Origin: Oegoconia quadripuncta
Taxonomy: Eukaryota > Arthropoda > Insecta > Lepidoptera > Autostichidae
NCBI GenBank assembly: GCA_949316235.1
Contig: OX438755.1
Span: 17,315,151-17,379,150 of the forward strand
Length of the DNA: 64,000 bases
Reading direction: 5' to 3'
The notes under the pieces are model-generated. The model was not told the DNA's origin. It was given only the letters and a program-made list of their open reading frames with translations, and did not search any database. This document shows, in pieces, positions 9,511 to 21,500 of the stretch (positions are counted from its first letter, which is position 1; each line of letters starts with the position of its first letter). The position numbers were made by a program, and so were the translations under genes.

Positions 9511-12500
9511 ATGCGTGACGCGACTAACCGTGGCGGGCTGGCAGGCGAGGCCGCCGGCGGCACGGCGGCGCGTACGCCGGTGAAGACGTTCCAGGCGTAC
9601 CTGCCGCCGGCCCACCGCACCTACAGCTGCATACACTGCCGCGCGCACCTGGCCAGCCATGACGAGCTTATATCTAAGGTGAGACTCTTGTTCATGTTAA
9701 AGGAGACTCTAGAATTTGGAACTTCACCCATTGTACATCTAGACAGGTGTACCACGTTTCCTTGAGCAGGATATCCGTGGCTCAACAACTCACTTATTTT
9801 TTGTTTTTCGTTTGATTTATTGTATTCCTCGGAAGTATACCTACCTAATAGTGATAACCAGAGGGTCGGGTGGCTATTCACACCACAAACGGTTCGCACC
9901 GCGGTGCGAAACGACCCATTCAATTTTTGAAGAGCCCCTTTCGCACCGGTGGTGTGAATCGCCACCTGCAAATTTTGAATGGGTCGATTCGCACCACAAG
10001 GTAAATGACCTTTGATTCGGAAGTTGATTCTGTTTCGGACTCATAATAAACTATTTCACCTAGGTAAATAGAAAAGTAGTAAGTAAAAATGTATAAATCA
10101 TTTTTTTAACATAATAGATTGCTTTACTTTTATTATTATAAAGAAGTAAATATACTCAACGTTAAAAATATTTTTTTTACTAAAAAATAAGCTTCTGTGT
10201 ATACTGGCTAGACTAGAGAATTACTACAATATAACCACAAAATAAATACAAAGTATTATTTATGATTATTTGGGATTATTTTAAGATTATCTATTTAGCC
10301 TACAAAGATTTATCTATTTAGCCTACAAAGATTAGTTTAAGATTCATCATCATCATCTGATTTAAAAGCCATGCTCTTGTCGGTGGAGATTTTCTTCAAG
10401 AGAGAGAGAATCAATCTTTGAAAAAGAAACTGGTAATAGTGTCCGTGATATGATAACAAACAACTTTCCCATACAAACGTAGGCCACTATCACCAGCTTT
10501 TTTTTATAGATATAGATAGATATAGTGGCCTTCCAATACAAAGTGTCCGGTCACGTGACACAACTTAGTATGGGAAATCCAAAAATTTTTTTCACATTTC
10601 GACCTACGTTTGTATGGGAAAGTTGTTTGTTATCATATCACGGACACTATTACCAGTTTCTTTTTCAAAGATTGATTCTCTCTCTCTTGAAGAAAATCTC
10701 CACCGACAAGAGCATGGCTTTTAAATCAGATGATGATGATGAATCTTAAACTAATCTTTGTAGGCTAAATAGATAAATCTTTGTAGGCTAAATAGATAAT
10801 CTTAAAATAATCCCAAATAATCATAAATAATACTTTGTATTTATTTTGTGGTTATATTGTAGTAATTCTCTAGTCTAGCCAGTATACATAGAAGCTTATT
10901 TTTTAGTAAAAAAAATATTTTTAACGTTGAGTATATTTACTTCTTTATAATAATAAAAGTAAAGCAATCTATTATGTTAAAAAAATGATTTATACATTTT
11001 TACTTACTACTTTTCTATTTACCTAGGTGAAATATTTTATTATGAGTCCGAAACAGAATCAACTTCCGAATCAAAGGTCATTTACCTTGTGGTGCGAATC
11101 GACCCATTCAAAATTTGCAGGTGGCGATTCACACCACCGGTGCGAAAGGGGCTCTTCAAAAATTGAATGGGTCGTTTCGCACCGCGGTGCGAACCGTTTG
11201 TGGTGTGAATCGCCACCCGACCCTAACCAGAGGAAGACGCCCCTCGGGGTTTACCCAAGTGGAACACAGTAGTACCCAAAAAGACCCTGACAAACCACGG
11301 ATATGCTCAAGTACTAATTCGTGGTACACCCTGGCAAACTATTCAGATGCATCATGGAAAAAAGGAATTTCTGGACCTTATCACTTCACATTGCGACCAC
11401 CATCAATTATATAACTATCCTGTTTTTCTTTATAAAGTACCTACAGACAGTCTCGCTGCGGAAGTTAGAACACGTCTTAGCAGTTGTGTAAGCGATTACC
11501 TTATACCGTTATCCTGTTCCTTCCTAGGCTAGATCTAGTTTCTGTAGCTAACCTAAATATTTACGTATTATTTGTGTCTTTGAGTGATCCTATTGCGCTA
11601 CAACTATAAGACAACAAAATAATCGCTTAAGACATTAGGTACAGCATATTCGACACGTTATCACAACCTTTTCTTGCTGTAATGTTAATTGGACTTATCA
11701 GAGACTCACAATAATCACACATGTGTAAATGGCTCCGCGAGCTCTTTCGCTCAAGTTTCATACCGAGGATCGCAGCGGAGCGAGATTATCATGAGCTATT
11801 GTCGTGAGCATCAGAATGACTGCCCAAAGTGACAGATTAGTTTTAAAATATTACTAAGATTCAATACCTATTTGGTACTATTTAATACCTTTGTTAAGAT
11901 ATTTGGTACCTAAGTAATAACTAAGAAAATCAATTAAACAAATGGCCAGTCATTCTGATGTCTGAATGACCACCCACATTTAGAATCTCCACGAAAAAGG
12001 CTACGAAATTTAATTTTGCCTATATACAAATTTAGTACCTAAATATATATTTTTTCTAGATTATCAAAACAACAAATAAAAAAAATATTAGCAAAAAATT
12101 TTTTATTGACATTTTATAAAAATATAAAAAAGGAACATTAATCTTTTCTTGCATATAAAATGCAATGTGCGTAGAAACTTTTACAGCTTTTTGTTATTCT
12201 GGTAGACAAATCGTCAAAACATTGCCATTTTGTGCCCCTGCGGCAATGGGATTTATAATGTCCAATACTATTGAAACTGGGTGCAGGAACAAATTCAATA
12301 ACAGACAAGAGTTTATATTCAGTATCTTTTAACGTCATATTTACAACTCAATTATGCACATAATAAAAAATATAATAAAGGAACTCTATTCACTTCTCTA
12401 TTCTATAACACACTTTGCAGGTAAAGACACTATTATTTCGAACACATGTGCATTTGACTCGGTCTCACAAACGCTTGCTGTCGGAATGGTAGAAAATTAT

Positions 12501-15500
12501 AAATTCAGCAGAACTTTATGCGATACTGATGATGAGTATTTTAAATTCATAAAAATGATTGCTGCCAATGATAATACAGCAGATATATACAAACTACGTG
12601 GAGAGATTTTGGAAACATATTTTGATACAAATATTGACAACAATGGGATGACTTTCGTAACATGTGAATGCAATGTTGCATATATATTTGAGAGAATTTT
12701 GATTGATAAAAATATATATAGCGCTGACATTCAAGAGTCGTGTTCAAATATCGACTGCCTAACAAACAAAGTAAAAAGAAAATGTGCATTCTTGCCTCTT
12801 GATTTTAGTAAACACACCTTAAGCGAGTCTGCCGAATCGACAATAATGTCTGAAAACAACATGTCAACTTGCAGAAAGTTTAATTGCAATGGCACAAAAA
12901 CTGTTGATTATAGTTTAAAAGATATCATGATTTTTGAACCCGAGTCTGATAAAAAAATATTTCTTTCTGAATTACCAAGAAATATGACGTTAAAAGATAC
13001 TGAATATAAACTCTTGTCTGTTATTGAATTTGTTCCTGCACCCAGTTTCAATAGTATTGGACATTATAAATCCCATTGCCGCAGGGGCACAAAATGGCAA
13101 TGTTTTGACGATTTGTCTACCAGAATAACAAAAAGCTGGAAAAGTTTCTACGCACATTGCATTTTATATGCAAGAAAAGATTAATGTTCCTTTTTTATAT
13201 TTTTATAAAATGTCAATAAAACATTTTTTGCTCATATTTTTTTTTATTTGTTGTTTTGATAATCTAGAAAAAATATATATTTAGGTACTAAATAGGTACT
13301 AAATTTGTATATAGGCAAAATTAAATTTCGTAGCCTTTTTAGTGGAGATTCTAAATGTGGATGGTCATTCAGACATCAGAATGACTGGCCATTTGTTTAA
13401 TTGATTTTCTTAGTTATTACTTAGGTACCAAATATCTTAACAAAGGTATTAAATAGTACCAAATAGGTATTGAATCTTAGTAATATTTTAAAACTGATCT
13501 GTCACTTTGGGCAGTCATTCTGATGCTCACCTATTGTCGGACAGATACTTTTTCTTGCTATAATGGAAATCTGACTTTACATATAAGCAACTTACCCTGA
13601 AAAAGGAGGGGGTTTCTTCTGTTTATAATCGGCATTGTCTATGTGCTCAATATTCTTACTAAGCGTTATTATAATGCGAACGCCCAAGGAATAGTTAGCA
13701 TTCTTTGACTAAGGTATGAACTAAAATTTTTTTTCACATCTAGAGTGAATCAAAGTAGGGATTACTTGCTCTGTCTACGACATTATCCAATTTGTTTGTG
13801 GTCAAACGCGTCTTATGAGTCATAGATGGCACGGATACTAGTTAGCCCTCCTCTCTCCTCATGTTGCAACGTTCTATGGTGATGAAATACTTCCATAAAG
13901 TCATTTGTTTCCTGCAATATCTATTTCTTCATTTTTAACGTTTTATTGTGTGTCCTTTTAGCCCAGGGAAAATACGGTAAAAAAGTAGCTTAGTTAGACA
14001 TAATTCAGAACCGACTTATATAATTGCTATCTTATAGAGGTATATTAGAGATGTAATTTTGAATAATTAAGCCTTAAAAAAAACGAGCACTTTTTCTATT
14101 TTTTTTTAGAAATCCCTATTTTTAATTTGTATCTTAATAACCATAAATACTAACTGATATTTAATTAGGTTGAGTTTTGTTAAACACAGTTAATTTATTG
14201 ATGGATAAAAAACTAAGCATGTTACAGTTAGGCATGCATGTGTTTTAGCTGAAGATGTCGTCGAGCTGCATTACTTAAGAAATAAAAATGAGAACTAATT
14301 ATTTGTAACGATAATTTCCCTAAATGTTTGGAATTTAAAGAAATGCATTTTTTTTAAAGGAAACACATTTTTCAACTTTAGCTTATTTAGTTACTTAGTA
14401 GGTACTTGCGTTTCTTACAAATTCTTAATTTTTAGCAATTGTTACTACATTTACAACACTTTATTAAATATTTCAAAAAGATCGCGGTTATTCGTTTTTC
14501 CGAGGTCAAACCGTATTTTCCCTGGGCTATATCTATGCAGTATATACCGCGCGGTATATGCGAACTTTGCTTCCAATTTTTCTTTCTTGACACTGGCAGT
14601 TTATTACATGCATTATTCTTCGCATACGTTATGTAAACAGATAACCTAAAAAACACTTCTGTTATGTTTCAGTCGTTCCAAGGCAGCCAGGGGCGCGCTT
14701 ACCTCTTCAATTCAGTGTGAGTATTAATACAATAAAATTATTAGCATATTAGTTTCATTCGCCACACCTTTTTTTTTTTTTTTTATATATGAGAGGGCGG
14801 CAAACGAGCTTGCAACACCAAAAGGGTCACAGATGCGTTGCCGGCCTTTTACTAAGTGGATAACAACTTCAGGTCAATTTTGACGACCGGTTGGTGTAGT
14901 GGATAGTGACCCTGTCAGCGACACCAATCCGCATCATTTCCATCCACACAAATCGGGTTCGAATCCCGCGAGGGGTAAATGTTTGTGTGATGAATACGAA
15001 CATTTATTCCCGAGTCATGGATGTTTATATAAATATTTATGTATGTTTATCCGTTATCTAGTATCCGTAGCAGCAGTAGGTCTAGACGATTGGTGTAAGT
15101 GTCCGAAATATTTATTTATTTAATAATTCAAATTTCGCTAAAGCTTTGATTTGGAAATGCTTGTGTGAGTAACGTCATTTGTTGACTACAAGCCAATCAG
15201 AAATAGAGTTATGTTTCTATTATTTTATATAAAAAATATTCTCTTTTATTAATCCATATGCAACGTAGAGATGGAAACATTGTAATATTTTTCTATTGAT
15301 CTAAGTTCAAGTTAAAGTTCTAAGATAAAGAGGTAATAATAAACAACAAATTAATCACACGTCAATACGTCTTGCGCAATATGACAACGACAGAAATAGT
15401 AGTTGTCACATTAAACTTTCTAACGAAAATAGACGTTATTTCAAGAATATTCAATCTCAGCAAAGCAATTTCCTATTGACTGTACATACTCGTAGATGAT

Positions 15501-18500
15501 TTCCTTTTCCGAAGATAGTTCGGACTGACAGACAAATGCACAAGCCATGATACTATTACAAAGACTTAAATTCACAAAGCACCGACCTTACACGCTGGTA
15601 ACGTCGCAATTTCTGTTATTTCCGAGACAAATTTCCATCTTTTACGAAACATCTAAATAAACATAAAAAATACGCGCAGAGAATCTCTATGGGTTAAGTC
15701 CGCCGTTGTACTCGTACTCTGTATCTATGTAAAATTAATGTATCGCCTTTTTGTACAATAAAACAAACAAGAGAAACTGTTACTTGCTTGTTGGCACTCC
15801 TTGTTCGATAATTTTAGAATTTTTAGAAACGCGGCCTCTTGAAGAAAATGTTTATATATCTACAGATTAATCGCGTCAATGACTATTATGTAGAATTTTC
15901 GAGAAAGATGGAAAAAAGAGAGAAATCACAAAATTCGGTCTATGCCGTGTTAGGTGATAGTGGTGTCGATTCGGATGTACACCAACTAAACTAAAACCAG
16001 TTTTAAAGTAGTACTGTCTCTTTCTCCCTGGAACAGTACGATGCGACGGCACCAGCCCACAACTGGTTTTAGTTTAGTTTAGTTGGTGCACATCCGAATC
16101 GACACCATTGTATATCTTAAATTTAAATAAATACTTGAAGTTATCTTGCCGGTGATCGGGCCGCATGAAGACAAATTAGCGAAACATTTATCAAACTGGA
16201 CAATAAATACGCCCTAGGAAGATGGATGGTTATTCAAAGAAAATTAAGATATTTCTGAAGTTTGTAAAAATATATTGGGAACTCCAATTTGGTTGGGTAG
16301 CAACTTTTATGATAGATCACCGTAAAGATAAAGATAGTTTATTTATAAGAGCATGAGTAAATATTGTACATTCAGATGTTATATTAAATTTAGTCCTGCA
16401 TGTCTTGCCTCACGGCGTACAAATCGTCGGTGATTATACAAATCAACCAAAAGAGAATGCAATAAAATTACATTCATTACATATTATTTCATTCAGCAAA
16501 TTCAATAGTAACAATGTCAAAATATATAAATATACAAATTAAATGGGTTGGGCAGCATATTGAATAAGTATTAATTATGTCAAATTAAAATACAACCGTT
16601 GGATCCACAATTTGTTTTTACCCGACGACAAGCCGAAAAGGAAGGGTGTTGATTTTAAAATTCTATGTATGTAGGTATGTGGGGTATATATGTTTTACCG
16701 TAGTGATCAAACTACTGGACCAATTTTGGTAAATGGGGTATCGTTACAGTGTCACTGTGTATTGGCTATGGAAAGTAAGATACATGTATTACCCATGGGC
16801 TATTAGTATGTTAAAGTGACAGCTATGTGCACTGTACATAGCTTGAAGAACTGGTGGCCGATGGGACTCAATATAGGAGGTCCACTCACAGAGTGGTCGG
16901 ACGAATGAAGGTCGCAGTTATTCTCTGGATGCAGGACGCTTCCAACCGGTCGCTCTGGAAATCTATGGGGGTTCCTTTGTTCAGCAGTGGACGTCCTGTG
17001 GATGATATGACGACCCATAGGCGCCACGTTGATTCGAAATGTAAAGTCAAACTGGCGAGGTAGTTCTTATGTTGTGGATAATTTAATTCTCTATTACTGT
17101 TGAAATATAGTGAAATAATAAATATCCTCGGACATACACACAATGCCATCTAGTTCCACAACTATAGGCTTGTGTTGTGGTTGTTATGGTTGATATGCTA
17201 CATAAATAGGTAGATACATTTTTTATTATAAATGAAAACATCCATAACTTGGGTACACATGTCCCTATTCGTCACACAAACATGTACCCCTAGCGGGATT
17301 CGAACCTGCGACCTTTTGGTATAGCGATCAGAGTTTCTAACCACTACACCAAACAGATCGTGAAATAGCTTTTAAAAATTTCATCTCTTTAATCTCATAG
17401 ATAAACGCAGACGCAACTACGTGTTGGCGTAGTACTAAGTACATCTATTACCTTGAAGGTTTCATTAACATTATTTGACCCCTTATTTAATACACTGAAT
17501 TTAAAGCCCTTTGGAAAGGGGTCAGCAGACGTGTCCTCGACATGAATTTTAATATATTTTAATTAAGAATCACAATGGCAGACATTTCTCCAACTGCACT
17601 CATTGTCATGAGAAATAACCGGGTAGAATGTAAAGTCAATTCATATTATAATTGAGCACAGAGTCATTCTGTATGTAAATAAATATAAATATTTTGGACA
17701 CTTACAACCAATGATCTGGTTCCAAACGAAGTAAAGCAAAGGATACAAATTGTAATTTCTAGCTTGGTTGACATTTCGTACGCATCTTCTGTCACTGATC
17801 TACCACCAACTTGTATAATATGAAATAGAACATCCTTTTTGAAATTAAAAATGGGATCCGGCAACATTTCACCGATTTTAATGATTAGTTTTTTGTTTGG
17901 TACAGTTTACCGCCAAAGTGGTCTCATATCAATTTGGTTAAGACCTAATCATGCACTTCGGAGATAGAGAATGGAGCCTTACTGAACTAGTTTTGTCAAT
18001 TTGTGGCTGTCTCTTTACCTGTGGAGAACTTCAAATCGCAGTAATTTAGTTTCAATATGTTTTTTGGAAATGTTGTTTACTAATGTTTTATACGTTACTA
18101 GTTTTATTAGAATCGGTTCATCAAAGAATGCAACTCACTACCTATACCAAAGAAAATACATACTAATGTAAACCTATACGTAATCCTAAAGGCCAGATCA
18201 AAAAAATCATACTGATTTTTATTTCACGAGTTATTTTATAAAATGTCATTATGTAGGTATACGACTGTATAAATAGATTTGCCTCATTAATAAACGTTAT
18301 CAACACGACGAAAACTAAAACGGGATTATTATTAACTGTGATATTCATGTTGGTTCCAGTGTAAACGTGGGGTGTGGGCCGGCAGAGGAGCGCGTGCTGC
18401 TGACGGGCCTGCATGCCGTCGCCGATATATACTGCGAATGCTGCAAGACCATGCTCGGCTGGAAATATGTGAGTACCTTTTTCCATTTGATAGGTAGACA

Positions 18501-21500
18501 GGAAAGTTACACCCGCTTTCATCAATTATACTTATTAACCGCCTCCGTGGCTCAATGTAAACAACATTGGGTGTACGATTCGAAGGTCGCGGGTTCGATC
18601 CCTAGCGGGGTACATGTTTAAGTACTCGGTTTGGTTGGTGGTAGGGCATTTTAAATGTCCGCGTGGCTAGCTACCACCATCTTATCTAAATCTGCCGCCA
18701 AACAGCAATGTTAATAGCATTGTTGTGTTCCGGTTGTCAGAGATAAGGTAGCCAGTCCCCCAAATGTGTTGAGATTTCGGGGTCAGTACGCTTCCACCTT
18801 CGACCTCATCTTCACTTAACATCAGGTGTGATTGAGGTCAAGTACCAACCCGTTGTGCATAAAAAAAAATAAAAAATTTTAGACTTATAAAACTAAAATA
18901 ACAATATATTGATGTGTGAAAAAATATGTATACTTCCTACATTAAAAAAAAACCAGAAACCTTGATCTTCAAGAGCATGTAGAATACTGGGATCGCATGC
19001 TTCATCTTCGACCACATTAGGTAAGATTGTGGTCAATCGCGCATCCAATTAATCATATATGTATCAATCAAATACTAATATATAGTAATAAATATAATAT
19101 ATATCAATCAATCATATACTCTTTATTGTACAATTAACAAAAACTACACAAAATATTACAGCGTATATCATTAATCGCACTAAAAGGCGGCCTATATATT
19201 TTCCTTACATGTTTTGATAGATAGATAGATTTACTTCCACCAGTCAGTAGGTAGCCAACACATTGCTTTAAAAATTTGTTTTTTTTTTATATGAGAGCGA
19301 GGTCACCTGATGGAAAGCAATCACCGCCGCCCATGGACACCCGCAACACCAAAAGGGTCACAGATGCGTTGCCGGCCTTTGAGGAAGGCTCGTTCCTTGA
19401 AGGTTCCAATGTCGTACTCGTTCGGGAATACCGCTGCAGGAAGTCCGTTCCACAGGGTGGTCGTACGTAGTAGGAAGTTTCTTCAGAAACGTACAGTAGT
19501 AGACTTCCACTCATCCAGGTGATGTGGATGGAATTTTAATTTTCGGCGAGAGGTGTATTAAAAAATTAATTAATTCACATTAAATTAGCGCGAAAAGTGC
19601 GAAAGTGACCGTCGAATTGGTACTATTACCGTCACTTTGAGAAAGAGACGTTATGTTTGATTGGTATTTTTTTTTAATTTGACGAAAAACAACGGCTGTG
19701 TCTTTCTTATCAGTAATGCGTAGTGCGGATTTTTTTTAATGATTAAACTCGGGTATAGGCCGTTTTGAAGATTAGCTTTACATATTCAGGTGATTTGGTC
19801 TATTTGGATGTATAATCATTTGTTTCCTCGGGCGTTTACTAAATTTTCAATTTATAGTTATCGGTAACTTACTTCGGTAAGCGTTACGGCGGTGACGTCA
19901 CTAATACCTACATCTTCAATGAACCGACACGATTTCGCATCGTCCAGCGCCGCTTTCAGTGTGACCATAGAGGAATAACACTACCCGAGTGTGACGAAGA
20001 CTTTAAGACCTATCCAGTACGATATACATTATCCTCGTCAATCTCTTTTACTGGCGGCTTTGTAAGGTATCTAGGGAACACCCTATATCCGCTCCTAACA
20101 ACCTATCCATGAACCAATGTAATTTCTTTTATCTGAATCAGTCCACTCGGGTGATTAACAACATGGGGCTACAATTCCACGTATTATACATATCTATAGG
20201 TTGACTGGTATACAGTAACTTTAGATTTATTTTATTTTTATATTCTATTTTATTCTTGCACTGAAGCTTCACTTAATTTAGAAGAAATATATACGCGTCT
20301 GCTCATAGCTTACCACTGAAATATGAAGAACACTGATCGCTATGATACAGGTTTCAGCCTTGTATAGAAAGCAGAGGTCCACTTGGCGGAGATAATCCTT
20401 TACCACAGATACCTAAGTATGCCGTGAAGATATTTTTAATCTACTTCACGTTAAAGTCGCGTTAGCGTCTACAAACTAAAGAGTCATTACAACACTAGTG
20501 TATCTTTTATTAAACGAATCGCCAGCACGAGTTTGTTGTATTATATATTACTTTTTCTAATGATGATCCTACAATAATTTTATAAAATAAACGAATAATA
20601 CTTATTTAATACCTGGAATTTAGCTGATTGTTTTTTAATTAGTTTCGAATACAATATTTGATGGTGAGGAAGACCACGGAAATTCCGTGATGATGATGAT
20701 AATGATGATATGAAGGAAAAGTGCGTGAATGATGCGGTAACGGCTGACAGAGGAAAATGGCAGAAAAAGTCGTTAGAAAAAGACTACGTCGACCCCAAAT
20801 ACATCACTAACGGCATCGCAATATATTTACGAAAACTTAATGTACGTAAGAAAGAATCTGTATTTGTTTAGGAAAAATTGTGAAATACACAATGTTAATA
20901 CAAGATATAAAAATAAACTTGCTGTCCATAGCAGTCACTTACACAAAGTCACTAAGTCATTCAAGGGACAATGTATACGCTTTTACAATAAGGTTCCGGT
21001 AGACATTCAAAATTTGCCTTTAAATAAATTTAAAACAACCATTAAACGGAAACTATGTGCCAAAGGCTATTATAAAATTTCTGACTATCTGGATGATAAG
21101 AATGCGTGGACATGAACCGCTCGCCATTATCCAGTATATTTTATTCTTATTTTCTTTGTCGAATCATAAATTTTACAATTAGGTATCTCAAATTGTATTT
21201 GTATTGACTTATTTAAAAAGAGCAACCCTGGAGTTTCTTGCTCGTTCTTCTCTGGGGAGACTGCCTAGTGAATGAGCGATAACTGTATGTCATGACGATT
21301 TCAAATGTTATTCTTATAACTTACGAAATAAAAACATTTTTGATTTTTTTTTTTGATTGGGAGAAGGGCAAGAAGACGGTGCTGATAATTCACCCATTTG
21401 TTTGCACACGAATAACCTTGTAAGTGTAGCCCTATTTTCCAATTTGCTACATACTGATTGGTCTGGTGGACAGATAACTCGACCTAATCGTCCGTCGGGA

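Larger units (their letters stand above)
11804..13530. mobile_element. Foldback element 2: 1,727 bp, ~540-bp inverted arms, carries a USP-like ORF
   Basis: The arms span 11804-12342 and 12980-13530. They are inverted copies; the right one has a 12-bp extra repeat near 13285. Ends read GTGAGCATCAGAATGACTGC, with an exact 8-bp target duplication, CTATTGTC, at 11796-11803 and 13531-13538. The unique centre plus the right arm encode a 276-aa plus-strand ORF, and the left arm holds an inverted copy of that ORF's last 66 codons. This shows that the arms were made by inverted duplication of one gene-bearing end. Its sequence is unrelated to foldback element 1, 573 bp to its left. Confidence 0.9.

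Noticed and set aside
10525..10749. 74-codon open frame in the loop/right arm of foldback 1
   Set aside because: Low-complexity end, no motif, no homologue recognised.
11027..11414. 81- and 99-codon open frames in foldback 1, right arm
   Set aside because: Their sequence is dictated by the palindromic arm; mirror-image frames exist in the left arm, and no family motif is visible.
14881..14975. tRNA gene
   Set aside because: Box A- and B-like motifs are present, but the cloverleaf cannot be closed and the same head recurs with SINE bodies at 17.1, 32.9 and 44.4 kb.
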